DNA of 64,000 nucleotides from Rudaeicoccus suwonensis (GTDB taxonomy: Bacteria > Actinomycetota > Actinomycetes > Actinomycetales > Dermatophilaceae). Of the stretch, positions 28,784 to 38,690 are shown piece by piece. A model generated the notes under the pieces. It searched no databases. It saw only the letters and a program-made list of their open reading frames with translations, and was not told the origin of the DNA. Positions within the stretch are counted from its first letter, which is position 1, and each line of letters starts with the position of its first letter. The position numbers and the translations under genes were made by a program. The DNA is taken from assembly GCF_007829035.1 (NCBI RefSeq), contig NZ_VIVQ01000001.1:1984001-2048000 (forward strand), written 5' to 3'.

Positions 28784-30163
28784 ATGTCAGCGCAAGCCGA
28801 CGACACCTTCGACATCGTCATCCTGGGCGGGGGAAGCGGTGGTTACGCCTGCGCCTTCCGCGCCGCTGAGCTCGGCCTGCGCGTCGCGCTCGTCGAGAAG
28901 GACAAGGTGGGTGGCACCTGCCTGCACCGCGGGTGCATACCGACGAAGGCACTGCTACACGCAGCCGAGATCGCCGACAGCGCTCGCGAAGGCGCCAAGT
29001 TCGGCGTGCGTACCACCTTCGAATCCATCGACATGGCCGGCGTGCACTCCTACAAGGACGGCGTCATCGGCCGGCTCTACAAGGGTCTGCAGGGCCTGGT
29101 GAAGTCGCACGACATCACGTATGTCGAAGGCACCGGCACCTTGTCGTCGGCGACGACGGTCACCGTCGGCGATCGCGTGCTGACCGGCCGCAACGTCGTG
29201 CTGGCCACCGGCTCGTATGCCCGTTCGCTGCCGGGCCTGGAGATCGGCGGGCGGATCATGACCAGCGATCAAGCCCTCTCTCTCGACCATGTGCCATCGC
29301 GTGTCACCGTCCTGGGCGGCGGAGTCATCGGAGTCGAATTCGCTTCTGTTTTCGCGTCATTCGGCGCGGACGTGACCATCGTCGAAGCGCTGCCGCGGTT
29401 GGTGGCGGCCGAGGACGAAGCGATTTCCAAGCAACTTGAGCGCTCCTTCCGCAAGCGCAAGATCAAGGCGCTGACCGGAGTTCGCTTCGCGTCCGCCACC
29501 CAGACCGAGGACTCCGTCACGGTGACCTTGGAGTCCGGCGACACCATCGAGTCGGATCTGCTGCTGGTCGCTGTGGGTCGCGGGCCGGTCACTGCTGGCA
29601 TGGGCTATGCCGAGGCCGGCGTGACCGTGGAGCGCGGGTTCGTCATCGCCGACGAGCGCTGCCGCACCGGCGTACCCGGGGTGTATGCCGTCGGCGACAT
29701 CGTGCCCGGGCTGCAACTGGCGCACCGCGGATTCGCGCAAGGCATCTTCGTCGCGGAGGAGATTGCCGGCCTCGCGCCCACGCCGATCGACGAGAGCGGC
29801 ATCCCGCGCGTGACCTACTGCGACCCCGAGATCGCATCGGTCGGACTGACCGAGGACGCTGCCCGCGAAACGTATGGCGAGGTCGAGACCTACGAATACA
29901 ACCTCGGCGGCAACGGCAAGAGCCAGATTCTGCAGACGCAGGGCTTCGTGAAGGTCGTGCGCGCCAAGGACGGCGCTGTCGTCGGTGTCCACATGATCGG
30001 CGCACGCATGGGCGAGCAGGTGGGCGAAGCCCAGCTCATCGTCGGCTGGGAGGCATTGCCCGACGATGTCGCGACCTTGATCCACGCCCACCCGACGCAG
30101 AACGAAGCACTCGGCGAAGCCCATCTGGCGCTCGCCGGCAAGCCCCTGCACGCCCATGCCTGA
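28784..30163 (+). CDS. lpdA: Dihydrolipoyl dehydrogenase (E3)
   Basis: 459 residues from ATG 28784, preceded by AAGGGAG. FAD-binding [10 protein letters not shown] at 15-24, the redox disulfide [13 protein letters not shown] (Cys46, Cys51), NAD-binding [10 protein letters not shown] and the C-terminal [10 protein letters not shown] with the catalytic His-Glu pair. It reoxidises lipoyl groups of 2-oxoacid dehydrogenases and of the glycine cleavage H protein. sucB follows 44 bp downstream, forming an operon. Confidence 0.96.
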   Translation: MSAQADDTFDIVILGGGSGGYACAFRAAELGLRVALVEKDKVGGTCLHRGCIPTKALLHAAEIADSAREGAKFGVRTTFESIDMAGVHSYKDGVIGRLYKGLQGLVKSHDITYVEGTGTLSSATTVTVGDRVLTGRNVVLATGSYARSLPGLEIGGRIMTSDQALSLDHVPSRVTVLGGGVIGVEFASVFASFGADVTIVEALPRLVAAEDEAISKQLERSFRKRKIKALTGVRFASATQTEDSVTVTLESGDTIESDLLLVAVGRGPVTAGMGYAEAGVTVERGFVIADERCRTGVPGVYAVGDIVPGLQLAHRGFAQGIFVAEEIAGLAPTPIDESGIPRVTYCDPEIASVGLTEDAARETYGEVETYEYNLGGNGKSQILQTQGFVKVVRAKDGAVVGVHMIGARMGEQVGEAQLIVGWEALPDDVATLIHAHPTQNEALGEAHLALAGKPLHAHA

Positions 30164-30207
30164 GACCCGCCTGCACTTCCGCTACACAATCGAGGAGACT
30201 GTTGTCC

Positions 30208-31989
30208 ATGTCTGAACGCGTGACAATGCCAGCACTCGGCGAGTCGGTGACCGAGGGCACCGTCACTCGCTGGCTCAAGCAGGTCGGAGAACAGGTTGCG
30301 GTCGACGAGCCGCTGCTGGAGGTCTCCACCGACAAGGTCGACACCGAGATTCCCTCACCTGTCGCGGGCACCTTGCAGGAGGTGCTCGTCGAAGAAGACG
30401 AGACCGTGCCGGTCGGCGCCGACCTTGCCGTGATCGGTGACGGTGCTGCGGCACCGCAGTCCGACAGCGGCTCGGGCCAGGCCGCCGCTCCTGCGGAGCC
30501 TGAGCCCGCCGCTGACCCGGAACCCACCGAGGCGCCATCCACCGAGCAGGCTGCGCCGGCCGCGAAGCCTGAGGCCGCCACCGAGCTGGTCGGTGGAGAG
30601 GTCACCGGAGGCGAGAAGATCACGATGCCCGCGCTCGGTGAATCCGTGACCGAGGGCACGATCACCCGCTGGCTCAAGGCCGAGGGCGACGACGTCGCGG
30701 TCGACGAGCCGCTGCTGGAGGTGTCCACCGACAAGGTCGACACCGAGGTGCCGTCCCCAGTCGCCGGCAAGCTCACCAAGATCCTGGTGCAGGAGGACGA
30801 GACGGTGCCGGTCGGCGCGGACCTGGCCATCGTGGGCGGTTCGGCCGCTGCGGCGCCGGCAGCTGCTCCGCAACAGGCGGAGGCGCCGAAGACCCAGCCT
30901 GAGCCCGAGGCTCCCGGTCACGAAGCACGCGAGGAGGCCGCTCCGCAACAGGCAGCGCCTGCACAGCAGGCTGCTCCTGCACCGGCGACCGCGGCCCCCG
31001 CACCGGCTCAGCCGGCCACGGACACGCAGCCACGGGAGCAAGGCGCCGACCGCGACGACTCCACGTCATACGTCACTCCCCTGGTCCGCAAGCTCGCCGC
31101 CGAGCACGGCGTCGAGCTGGCGACCCTGACCGGGTCCGGTGTGGGCGGTCGTATCCGCAAGCAGGACGTTCTGGCCGCAGCCGAGAAGGCCAAGCAGCCC
31201 GAACCCGCGGCCGCACCGGCGGCCGCGGCACCGACGGCTCCCGCTGCGGCACCGCGCCCCAGCACGGTGCCGGAGGTGTCTGCCAAGCGCGGTACCACCG
31301 AGAAGATGACCCGCATGCGCAAGCTCATCGCCACGCGCATGGTCGAGTCGCTGCAGGTGTCGGCCCAGTTGACGACGGTGCTCGAGGTCGACGTGACCAA
31401 GATTGCTCGCCTGCGCGCCAAGAACAAGGCCGGTTTCGAACAGCGTGAGGGCGTCAAGCTGAGCTTCATGCCGTTCTTCGCCCTGGCTGCGATCGAGGCG
31501 CTCAAGGCCTTCCCGCAGCTGAACGCCAGCGTCGAGGACGACTCCATCGTCTACCACCCGAGTGAGAACCTCGGCATCGCGGTCGACACCGAGAAGGGCT
31601 TGTTCGTCCCGGTCATCAAGAACGCCGGTGACCTGAACATCGCCGGCCTGGCCCGCAAGATCGCCGACCTGGCGGAGCGCACTCGCTCCAACAAGGTGAC
31701 CCCGGACGAACTCGGCGGCGGCACCTTCACGCTGACCAACACCGGCAGTCGCGGTGCGTTGTTCGACACCCCGATCATCAACCAGCCACAGGTCGGCATC
31801 CTGGGCACCGGAGCCGTGGTCAAGCGCCCGGTTGTGGTCACCGACGCCGATGGTGGCGAGACGATCGCGATCCGCTCGATGGTGTACCTGGCACTGTCCT
31901 ACGACCACCGCATCATCGACGGCGCGGACGCAGCGCGGTTCCTGTCGGCGATGAAGCAGCGCCTCGAGGAAGGCGCCTTCGAGGTCTGA
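30208..31989 (+). CDS. sucB: Dihydrolipoyllysine succinyltransferase (E2), two lipoyl domains
   Basis: 593 residues from ATG 30208; TTG 30202, closer to GAGGAG, is an alternative. Two lipoyl domains, each with STDKVDTE (lipoyl Lys43 and Lys176), are joined by Ala/Pro/Glu-rich linkers; a peripheral-subunit-binding domain lies at about 290-325 and the acyltransferase domain from about 365, with SYDHRIIDG near the end supplying the catalytic His. It is the E2 core of 2-oxoglutarate and, in Actinobacteria, often also pyruvate dehydrogenase. A terminator follows. Confidence 0.95.
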   Translation: MSERVTMPALGESVTEGTVTRWLKQVGEQVAVDEPLLEVSTDKVDTEIPSPVAGTLQEVLVEEDETVPVGADLAVIGDGAAAPQSDSGSGQAAAPAEPEPAADPEPTEAPSTEQAAPAAKPEAATELVGGEVTGGEKITMPALGESVTEGTITRWLKAEGDDVAVDEPLLEVSTDKVDTEVPSPVAGKLTKILVQEDETVPVGADLAIVGGSAAAAPAAAPQQAEAPKTQPEPEAPGHEAREEAAPQQAAPAQQAAPAPATAAPAPAQPATDTQPREQGADRDDSTSYVTPLVRKLAAEHGVELATLTGSGVGGRIRKQDVLAAAEKAKQPEPAAAPAAAAPTAPAAAPRPSTVPEVSAKRGTTEKMTRMRKLIATRMVESLQVSAQLTTVLEVDVTKIARLRAKNKAGFEQREGVKLSFMPFFALAAIEALKAFPQLNASVEDDSIVYHPSENLGIAVDTEKGLFVPVIKNAGDLNIAGLARKIADLAERTRSNKVTPDELGGGTFTLTNTGSRGALFDTPIINQPQVGILGTGAVVKRPVVVTDADGGETIAIRSMVYLALSYDHRIIDGADAARFLSAMKQRLEEGAFEV

Positions 31990-32007
31990 GCGAGGCACCT
32001 CCGGCAT

Positions 32008-32047
32008 ACGACGCCGCCCCACCGATCCGTCGGTGGGGCGGCGTCGT
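32008..32047 (+). terminator. Strong hairpin after sucB
   Basis: ACGACGCCGCCCCACCGA pairs with TCGGTGGGGCGGCGTCGT around a 4-nt loop, 19 bp after the stop. Confidence 0.85.
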
Positions 32048-32198
32048 CATGTGCTGTGTGTCGATCACGGTGCCGGCCGACGGCGCGTCATACAGCCCGG
32101 GGCGGCCGGCGCCGATGCCCGGCCACCCATACGGCTGATGCTGCTGTCAGCAGCGGGTGATCTACTGACAGCCACCCATCAGTGAGGAGCCCGATCCC

Positions 32199-33089
32199 AT
32201 GCGTGTCGCCATCACCGGAGCCAGCGGTCTCATCGGTTCTGCTTTGTCCGTGGCTCTGAGCCGCCGTGGTGACGAGGTGGTCAAACTGGTGCGCCGCGAG
32301 CCGTCCGGACCCGGCCAGGTCCGCTGGGCGCCGGACAAGGGTGAGCTGAATTCCACGGAGCTGCAAGGGGTTTCGGCGGTCGTCAATCTTGCGGGCGCCG
32401 GGATCGCCGACAAGAGGTGGACGGCGGCATACAAACGCACCCTGCTGGACTCACGGGTCGACAGCACCCGCACCGTCGTGCGCGCCATCACCGAACTCGA
32501 CGAGCCGGTGCGCCTGGTCAACGGCTCGGCCATGGGCTACTACGGCGACCGCGGCGACGAGGTGCTGGACGAGGACGCCGCTGCCGGTGCGGGATTTCTC
32601 GCGGAGGTCGTGACGGCGTGGGAGGCAGCGGCGGCCGAAGCAGTTCACCAGGGGTTGCCTGTCGCCTATGCGCGCACCGGCCTGGTGCTGTCATCGGCAG
32701 GCGGCGCCATGGGGCGGGTGCTGCCGTTGGCGCGGCTGGGCCTGGCCGGGCCGCTCGGCAACGGCCGCCAATGGTGGTCGTGGATCACCCTGCGCGACGA
32801 GGTCGCCGCCCTGATCCACCTCATCGACCATCCGGAGGTGACCGGACCGGTGAATCTCGGCGGACCTGAGCCGGTCCGGCAGCGCGACGCCATGAAGGCG
32901 CTGGGCGTGGTGCTGCACCGGCCAGCACTGCTGCCCGCGCCGACTCCCGCCCTACGGCTGGTGCTCGGCGAGATGTCCGCCGACATACTCGCCAGTGCCC
33001 GTATGTCGCCGAAAGCGTTGCAGGAGAGCGGTTTCGAGTGGACCGACCGCACTGTCGCCGACGGCATGAGGTATGCCGCGGGCGTCTGA
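32199..33089 (+). CDS. TIGR01777-family SDR epimerase
   Basis: 296 residues from ATG 32199, preceded by GAGGAG. The Rossmann motif GASGLIGSALS at 6-16, SAMGYYGDRGDE in the middle and a C-terminal DUF1731 region (PAPTPALRLVLGEM, SARMSPKALQESGF) identify the SDR39U1/YfcH family. These are called nucleoside-diphosphate sugar epimerases, but no substrate is established. Monocistronic after the sucB terminator. Confidence 0.9.
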   Translation: MRVAITGASGLIGSALSVALSRRGDEVVKLVRREPSGPGQVRWAPDKGELNSTELQGVSAVVNLAGAGIADKRWTAAYKRTLLDSRVDSTRTVVRAITELDEPVRLVNGSAMGYYGDRGDEVLDEDAAAGAGFLAEVVTAWEAAAAEAVHQGLPVAYARTGLVLSSAGGAMGRVLPLARLGLAGPLGNGRQWWSWITLRDEVAALIHLIDHPEVTGPVNLGGPEPVRQRDAMKALGVVLHRPALLPAPTPALRLVLGEMSADILASARMSPKALQESGFEWTDRTVADGMRYAAGV

Positions 33090-33166
33090 CGCTGCGGCAT
33101 ACGTCCCGCGCCGGCTGCGACCAATCGACCGCGACATCCGGCAGAAGCGCTGTCGGTGGCGCCGTT

Positions 33167-33182
33167 TACGATCACTGGCGTG
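33167..33182 (+). promoter_or_regulatory. -10 hexamer and leaderless GTG of the interrupted ABC gene
   Basis: TACGAT at 33167-33172, 7 nt, then GTG at 33180-33182. Confidence 0.5.
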
Positions 33183-33710
33183 TCTCAACCGCCGACGCCA
33201 GCCGACGCCATGATCCGCACCCGCGACCTGCGAAAGTCCTTCGGGGAGTTCGAGGCCGTGCGCGGGATCGACATCGACGTGCGGCGTGGCGAATCCTTCG
33301 GGTTCCTCGGCCCGAACGGCGCCGGCAAGTCCTCGACGATGCGGATGGTCGCGGCCGTGTCACCGGTGACCAGCGGTGAGCTGCGCATTCTCGGCATGGA
33401 CCCCGCGACCCAGGGCCCGCAGATACGAGCCCGTCTCGGCGTCTGCCCGCAGGACGACACCCTCGACAACGAGCTGACGGTGCGGGACAACCTGATCGTC
33501 TACGGCCGGTATTTCGGTATGTCGCGGGCCGTCGTCCGGCAGCGCGCCGACGAGTTGCTGGAGTTCGCGCAGCTCACCGAGAAGGCCTCCGCCCGCGTGG
33601 ACGACCTGTCCGGAGGAATGAAACGACGGCTGACCATCGCGCGCTCGTTGGTGAACGACCCGGAGCTCCTGCTGCTGGACGAGCCGAGGATGCGTTTGGG
33701 GGGTATCTAG
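33180..33710 (+). pseudogene. ABC transporter ATPase, cut off inside the ATPase domain
   Basis: Starts at GTG 33180. The native sequence has a DrrA/NatA-type ATPase: RSKSF-like N-strand, Walker A GPNGAGKSS, Q-loop PQDDTLDNELTV, signature LSGGMKRRLTIA and Walker B LLLLDEP. Here it stops being homologous: TTGLDP is expected after DEP but RMRLGGI and a stop follow. The C-terminal 40% including D-loop and switch His is missing. This is the left junction of the conjugative element; the rest of the gene should lie beyond the element's other end. Presumably inactive. Confidence 0.85.
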
Positions 33711-33723
33711 CTGAGATAGCTAG
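33707..33723. other. Short palindrome at the element's left end
   Basis: CTAGCT-GAGAT-AGCTAG, 15-20 bp inside the homology break, in AT-richer DNA than its surroundings. A plausible part of attL or a recombinase-binding site; the crossover bases cannot be fixed without the right end. Confidence 0.35.
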
Positions 33724-33724
33724 T

Positions 33725-34534
33725 TTACCTGGCTGAGCGGCGGGTTTGTGAGGTATCCGCTGGATCGGCGGGTGCTGGGCGTGGCGGGTCGCTATCGGCC
33801 AGACGTTCGTCGGTGAGATGTGCGAGTTCTTCGAGAAGTTGGTCTTGAAAGCTTTCGTCGTTGGTAGCGCGTGCTGGGTCGGTGCGATGTTGGTGATACC
33901 AGTACCCGCCGGAAGTGAGGGCTTCCGGGGCGTTGCTGGTCGCCAGCCATACTTGGGTGCGATATCCAAGGTCGATGTCGTCGGTTGCGCTTGCGCCCCC
34001 CATCTTGGTTGGCACCCATCCGGGATCGACCGCGTTTGTGAGCGTGCCGGGCCAGCGACGCGCGACCGCAGCGGCGAGGGTCGTGACTAGCAGCTTGCTA
34101 TCCGAATAGGACACGTTCCCTTCTTGGTTGTTCGGGTCGATCGCGGTCAGGTCGGCTCGTCCGCTTTGGTGCAGGCTGCTACTGAGATACACCAGTCGTT
34201 CGGGGCGGTCGATCAGTGCGGTGAGCAGGTACGGGGCAACGACGTTGACCGACATAACGTTCGGTCCAGACATGATGCCCGCGTTGTGGATTACTGCGTC
34301 CATCCGTCCGAGCTGGTTGACCTGTTTTGCGACCTCACGAGTCTGTTGCTGGTCGGAGAGATCACCCACCACGGCTGCGGCTCCTTGGTCGATCAGGTCC
34401 CGCACAGTTTTGAGACGGTCGGCGTTCCGGGCGTGGACGACGACCTCGTGGCCGCCGTTCATGAGCGCCCGTGCGGCTAGGTGACCGAGACCATCCGTTG
34501 AGCCGGTGACGAAAACACGTGCTGCCGTAGTCAT
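33725..34534 (-). CDS. Short-chain dehydrogenase/reductase
   Basis: 269 residues from ATG 34532-34534. The NAD(P)-binding motif TGSTDGLGHLAA begins at residue 10, HNAGIM supplies the NAG strand motif, and YSDSK near residue 142 the catalytic Tyr and Lys. Resembles the WW-oxidoreductase/retinol-dehydrogenase-like SDRs. The start is 2 bp from the stop of the upstream reductase-like gene, so it is probably translationally coupled. Noticeably less GC-rich than the chromosome to the left. Substrate unknown; first element gene after the junction. Confidence 0.9.
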   Translation of the reverse strand: MTTAARVFVTGSTDGLGHLAARALMNGGHEVVVHARNADRLKTVRDLIDQGAAAVVGDLSDQQQTREVAKQVNQLGRMDAVIHNAGIMSGPNVMSVNVVAPYLLTALIDRPERLVYLSSSLHQSGRADLTAIDPNNQEGNVSYSDSKLLVTTLAAAVARRWPGTLTNAVDPGWVPTKMGGASATDDIDLGYRTQVWLATSNAPEALTSGGYWYHQHRTDPARATNDESFQDQLLEELAHLTDERLADSDPPRPAPADPADTSQTRRSAR

Positions 34535-34536
34535 TG

Positions 34537-35223
34537 TTACGCGCGGACGATCGCGATGTTGAACTCGAACGTGTCGAGCACCCCAACGAGGTTGAAGTAC
34601 ATCTGCATGTACATCTCCGTCGCACGAGCGGATTGAATGCTGCCAAGGTCGATGATCGTCTCCTGTTGCCAACCAAACTCGGTGAGCAGGGTCGTGACGG
34701 TTTCCTTTGCGCCGGTGTCGTTGCCCGCAATGAAGATGTTGTGGTGTCCGGGTAGGCGGGCGGGATCGACCATGATGTCTTTGAACATCGTGTTCAGGGT
34801 CTTGACCACCAGGGCGTCAGGAAACGCGCGCTGGACTTGCTCGCCAAGGCTGTCAGTGTTCGCGATCGTCAGCCTTGGGGGCATCCCTCCTGAGAAATCG
34901 AGCGGCAGCGCAAGATCAACCAACACCTTGCCCGCTAGGTTCTCTGAGCCGGTCGCTTCTAGTGCGGCCATCGCGTTCACGCCCGAGGTCGCGTTGATAA
35001 CCAGCTCGCCATGCGTACCAGCGTCCGGGAACGTCGCCAGTCGCACGGTCGCGTTGTCTTTTTGCCACCCGGAATAGGGCGGAGTTCCCATTGAGTCCGG
35101 CTCGGTGCGCGTCAACGTCTGCTGCACGTCGCGCGTGCCAATCACAACGTCATGCCCAAGCCCTGATAGTCGGCCAGCGAGCGCGCGACCGACCATGCCC
35201 GTTCCAAGAACTGCAATTTTCAT
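34537..35223 (-). CDS. NADP-binding F420-reductase-like protein
   Basis: 228 residues from ATG 35221-35223, with GGAG 6 nt upstream; TTG 35235 is an alternative. N-terminal GTGMVGRALAGRLSGLG and VVIGTRD form the NADPH-binding fold of the NADP/F420 oxidoreductase (ProC-like) family. The later part (NTMFKDIMVDPARLPG) matches proteins annotated as NADPH-dependent F420 reductases; a true F420 activity is not shown by sequence. In an operon with the SDR and probably the AKR 74 bp upstream. Confidence 0.85.
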   Translation of the reverse strand: MKIAVLGTGMVGRALAGRLSGLGHDVVIGTRDVQQTLTRTEPDSMGTPPYSGWQKDNATVRLATFPDAGTHGELVINATSGVNAMAALEATGSENLAGKVLVDLALPLDFSGGMPPRLTIANTDSLGEQVQRAFPDALVVKTLNTMFKDIMVDPARLPGHHNIFIAGNDTGAKETVTTLLTEFGWQQETIIDLGSIQSARATEMYMQMYFNLVGVLDTFEFNIAIVRA

Positions 35224-35297
35224 TTTGGTCTCCAATTTCTAGCTAGTGAGTTAGTGACTACGCCCAGCGTCGGTCGTCCGACCGGAACGGTGGACGT

Positions 35298-36152
35298 TTA
35301 CTTGCCGCTGTAAACCGGGAATGCGCTGGAGTCGCCGTAGTCCCTGTGATCCATCGCCTGGAGGGTGCTCATGTCCTCGTCGGAGATGGTGAAGTCGAGC
35401 TGCGCGTTGCTGCGCATGTGCTCGGGGTCCGCGGTCTTGGGCAGTGACACTGTGCCGAGCTGGAGGGTGTAGCGGATGCAGAGTTGCGGGACGGTCACGT
35501 CGTACTTGTCCGCGATCGTGGCGATGTCTTCGTTGTTCAGGATTTCGCCGTGCGCGATCGGTGAGTACGCCTCCACGAGAATCTGCTTGCTCTCGCAGTA
35601 GGCGATGAGGTCGGCGGGTGTGTTGCCGATGTGGACGAGAAGTTGGTTGACCTGCGGCGCAACCGTGCATGACGCAAGGATGTTCTCAACGTCGTCTTGT
35701 AGGAAGTTGGATACTCCGATGGCGCGGAGCTTGCCAGCCTTGTAGGCGTGCTCTAGTGCGCGCCATGCCTGGCGGTTGCCTTCGGAGTAGTCGCCGCCGC
35801 GGAAGTCGTCCCACGGCTGCGGGCTGTGGATCAGCATGAGGTCGATGTACTCCAGACCGAGCTTGTTCAGCGACCCGTCGATCGCCGCCACCGCGTCGTC
35901 GTAGTTCTTGATCTCGGCGGCCAGCTTGGTAGACACGAATAGTCCCTCGCGGGCGACGCCGCTGGTGCGCACGCCCTCACCGACACCTTGCTCGTTGCCG
36001 TATGCCTGCGCGGTGTCGATGTTCCGGTACCCGATCTCGATCGCGTCCCGGACCGCCTGGGCGGCCTTGTCGTCGTCAATGAACCACGTACCCAACCCCA
36101 GCTTCGGGATCGACACATTGTTGGACAGCTTGTAGGTCTCGTTCAGAGCCAT
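35298..36152 (-). CDS. Aldo/keto reductase (2,5-diketogluconate reductase type)
   Basis: 284 residues from ATG 36150-36152, with GAAGGAG 11 nt upstream. Catalytic tetrad residues appear as Asp and Tyr in DTAQAYGNE, Lys in STKLAAEI and His in LMLIHSP; the C-terminal KTADPEHMRSN region binds the NADPH phosphate. It reduces aldehydes or ketones. Same strand as the SDR and F420-like genes; the XRE regulator gene lies 240 bp upstream. One of two AKRs in this cargo block. Confidence 0.92.
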   Translation of the reverse strand: MALNETYKLSNNVSIPKLGLGTWFIDDDKAAQAVRDAIEIGYRNIDTAQAYGNEQGVGEGVRTSGVAREGLFVSTKLAAEIKNYDDAVAAIDGSLNKLGLEYIDLMLIHSPQPWDDFRGGDYSEGNRQAWRALEHAYKAGKLRAIGVSNFLQDDVENILASCTVAPQVNQLLVHIGNTPADLIAYCESKQILVEAYSPIAHGEILNNEDIATIADKYDVTVPQLCIRYTLQLGTVSLPKTADPEHMRSNAQLDFTISDEDMSTLQAMDHRDYGDSSAFPVYSGK

Positions 36153-36392
36153 GAGTGCTCGTTCTCCTTCATTCATTGGTCGTTCCTCGCCGTTTCCTAC
36201 AGGCCCCGCGATGTCGTCGGTTACCGCGCCTGGCGGGTTGCGTTGCGGGCTGTCATCAGGCGTACAAAAACGGATGCGACCGCGGCGGTCTGGCGTTTCG
36301 GGTTCCGCAAAGCCTGTCGGTCGATGACGGGTGCGGAAGCGCTAATCTGAGGCTCGTTGTGCTAGGAGCTGGGGATCGCTAATGGGTATGGG

Positions 36393-37283
36393 TTACGGCT
36401 GGTTGGGGGTGGCTGCGGGGTGGGGTATCGGTTGGTCGGCGGCGAGGGATGCGAGGAGTCGTAGCTTGTCCGCTGAGGCTGTGCCGGGCTCGGCGGTGTA
36501 GAGGATGAGGACGAGACCGGGTTCGGCAGTGATCGCGAGTTCTTCGTAGGCGAGGGTGAGTTCGCCTACGTCGGGGTGGTGGAAGCGCTTGGTGCCGGTG
36601 CCGTGGGTGCGCACGTCGTGAGAGCCCCAGAGCTGGCGGAACGTTTCGCTTTGGGTGGAGAGTTCGCCAACCAGCTCTTGGAGACAGCGGTCGTGTGGGT
36701 CGCGTCCGGCTTCGGCGCGCATGATCGAGACGCACATGTGCGCGAACAGGTCCCAATCGGGGTAGAAGTCGCGGGAGGCCGGGTCAAGGAACTGGAACCG
36801 GGCGAGGTTCGGGGTGCGACCGCCGTCGCCAATGAGCGGCGAGTAGAAGATTCGGCCGAGAGCGTTGGTAGCGAGCAGGTCTTGGTGGGGGTTGCGGACG
36901 AACGCGACGCCATCGGTGATCGCTTCGAGCGCCCAGTGCAAGCTCGGCCGGGAAGCGCTCTGCTTGGTGGCGCGGCGTCGGGGACGGCCGGAGGCGGGGA
37001 TGCCGTCAGCGGCGCGAGCGAGGTCGAATAGGTGCGCTCGCTCGGTGTCATCGAGGCGCAATGCTTGGGCGATAGCTTCGAGCACGGATGCGGAGGCTCC
37101 GGCGATCGCGCCGCGCTCAAGCTTGGCGTAGTACTCGATGCTGACCCCGGCCAGGGTGGCGACCTCCCCGCGGCGTAGGCCAGGGACGCGACGCTGCCCG
37201 ATGTCGGGAATGCCGACATCGGCTGGGGTGAGCTTGGCTCGGCGTGAGGCCAAGAACTCGCGGACTTCGGCCTTGTTGTCCAT
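36393..37283 (-). CDS. XRE-family regulator with MmyB-like ligand domain
   Basis: 296 residues from ATG 37281-37283. HTH at about 10-75 (VPGLRRGEVATLAGVSIEYY, KLERG), followed by the MmyB-like domain (DGVAFVRNPHQDLLATN, FQFLDPASRDFYPDW, HHPDVGELTLAYEEL), which in relatives resembles a PAS-like pocket for hydrophobic ligands. Such genes usually sit beside SDR or AKR genes that they repress. It stands between the minus-strand reductase operon and the divergent MFS/ADH/AKR operon, so it is well placed to control both. Confidence 0.92.
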   Translation of the reverse strand: MDNKAEVREFLASRRAKLTPADVGIPDIGQRRVPGLRRGEVATLAGVSIEYYAKLERGAIAGASASVLEAIAQALRLDDTERAHLFDLARAADGIPASGRPRRRATKQSASRPSLHWALEAITDGVAFVRNPHQDLLATNALGRIFYSPLIGDGGRTPNLARFQFLDPASRDFYPDWDLFAHMCVSIMRAEAGRDPHDRCLQELVGELSTQSETFRQLWGSHDVRTHGTGTKRFHHPDVGELTLAYEELAITAEPGLVLILYTAEPGTASADKLRLLASLAADQPIPHPAATPNQP

Positions 37284-37391
37284 GATCTCAACGGTATCGG
37301 CGTCCGCCCAGGCGAGGGGTGCCCTGCCAGTACACGTCACGACCGGGCCTTCTTCAGGGTCGATTCACGCGCTTCCATTGAGAGGGAACCG

Positions 37392-38690
37392 ATGCCCGAG
37401 AGGAACGTGATGACCTTGACCACCGAGCGCCCGCTGCCAGACGCCTCCAAGGAGATGGCGTTGAGCGCGACTGTGTTGGGAGCGGTGGTGCTCATCACGG
37501 CGATCGCGCCGCTGGCGACCGATATGTACGTCCCAGCGTTCCCCAGGGTCGGCCGGGACTTGGATGCGTCCGCGACCCAGGTGCAGTTGACGTTGACGAC
37601 GTTCTTCATCGGTATGGCGCTCGGTCAGCTCATCGGCGGCCCGGTGTCGGATCGGGTTGGGCGTCGCCGCCCGCTGCTGGCGTCCCTGACGGTGTTGGCC
37701 GCCGCGAGCGTGGTGTGCGCGTTCAGCCCGACGATCGGCGTGATGATGGCCGCGCGGCTGTTGCAGGGGTTCGCTGGTGGCTGGGCGATGGTGATCGCCC
37801 GGTCGATTGTGGTGGACTTGACCTCCGGGGACCGGATGGTGCGAGCGATGAACCTGGTCGCGGGGGTGTCGGGGATCGCGCCGATCGTGGGGCCGTTGCT
37901 CGGCGCGGCGATCTTGGAGTTTTCCCATTGGCGGGTGTCGTTCTGGGTAGTGGCGGCCCTTGCCGTGGTGATGGTCGTGGTGGTCACGGTTGGCGTGTCT
38001 GAGACGCTGCCTGCCGAGCGTCGACACGGCGGCGCGCTCGCGCAGCTCGCCGGTTCGACCGCCCTTGTGCTGCGCCGCCGCGTGTTCGTCGGGTACTTGC
38101 TGGTGTTCGCGTTCTCGATGGGCGCGATCTTCGCGTATGTGGCGACCTCGGCGTTCGTGCTGCAATCCATGAACGGCCTCTCGCCGGTGCTGTACTCGGT
38201 GGACTTCGCGGGCAACGCGGTCGGTTTGACCATCGCCACTCTGCTCGCCGCCAAGCTGGCAGGAAAGGTGTCTACCCGGATGGTTGTCGGGATCGGACTG
38301 GTCGCGACCGGCGCGGCGGGTGTGATACTGCTGGTCGGCGCTGTCTGCTTCGCGATGCCGCTCCCGGTGGCCCTGATCGGGTTCTTCGTGCTGATGAGCG
38401 CCCAGGGCCTCGTCGGTCCCAACGCCGGAGCCCTCGCCTCCGGTGAGGTACCCGAGCATCCCGGCACCGGATCAGCCCTGCTAGGCTTTCTGCAATGGAC
38501 GATGGCCGGGGTGATCGCGCCGCTGGCCGGGCTCGGCGGCGCCCATACCGCGGTACCGATGGCAACCATCGTCGCTGCCCTGACCGCCATCTCGGTGTTC
38601 GCGCTCATCGTGCTCGCACGCCCCCGGAGCACACAACAAGCATCTGTGACAGCAACGAAGAAAAGGGAGCTTGCCCCATGCACGGAGTAG
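37392..38690 (+). CDS. MFS multidrug exporter, Bcr/CflA type
   Basis: 432 residues from ATG 37392, preceded by GAGAGGGAA. Twelve membrane helices; MFS motif A is GQLIGGPVSDRVGRRRPLL in loop 2-3, and the TDMYVPAFP N-terminal helix motif is typical of Bcr/CflA drug exporters. Proton-driven export is expected. First gene of the plus-strand operon; it overlaps the alcohol dehydrogenase start by 13 bp, a sign of translational coupling. Confidence 0.92.
   Translation: MPERNVMTLTTERPLPDASKEMALSATVLGAVVLITAIAPLATDMYVPAFPRVGRDLDASATQVQLTLTTFFIGMALGQLIGGPVSDRVGRRRPLLASLTVLAAASVVCAFSPTIGVMMAARLLQGFAGGWAMVIARSIVVDLTSGDRMVRAMNLVAGVSGIAPIVGPLLGAAILEFSHWRVSFWVVAALAVVMVVVVTVGVSETLPAERRHGGALAQLAGSTALVLRRRVFVGYLLVFAFSMGAIFAYVATSAFVLQSMNGLSPVLYSVDFAGNAVGLTIATLLAAKLAGKVSTRMVVGIGLVATGAAGVILLVGAVCFAMPLPVALIGFFVLMSAQGLVGPNAGALASGEVPEHPGTGSALLGFLQWTMAGVIAPLAGLGGAHTAVPMATIVAALTAISVFALIVLARPRSTQQASVTATKKRELAPCTE

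Noticed and set aside
33690-33710. Simple frameshift in the ABC ATPase gene
   Set aside because: No other frame downstream continues the ATPase; a different gene set and composition begin immediately.
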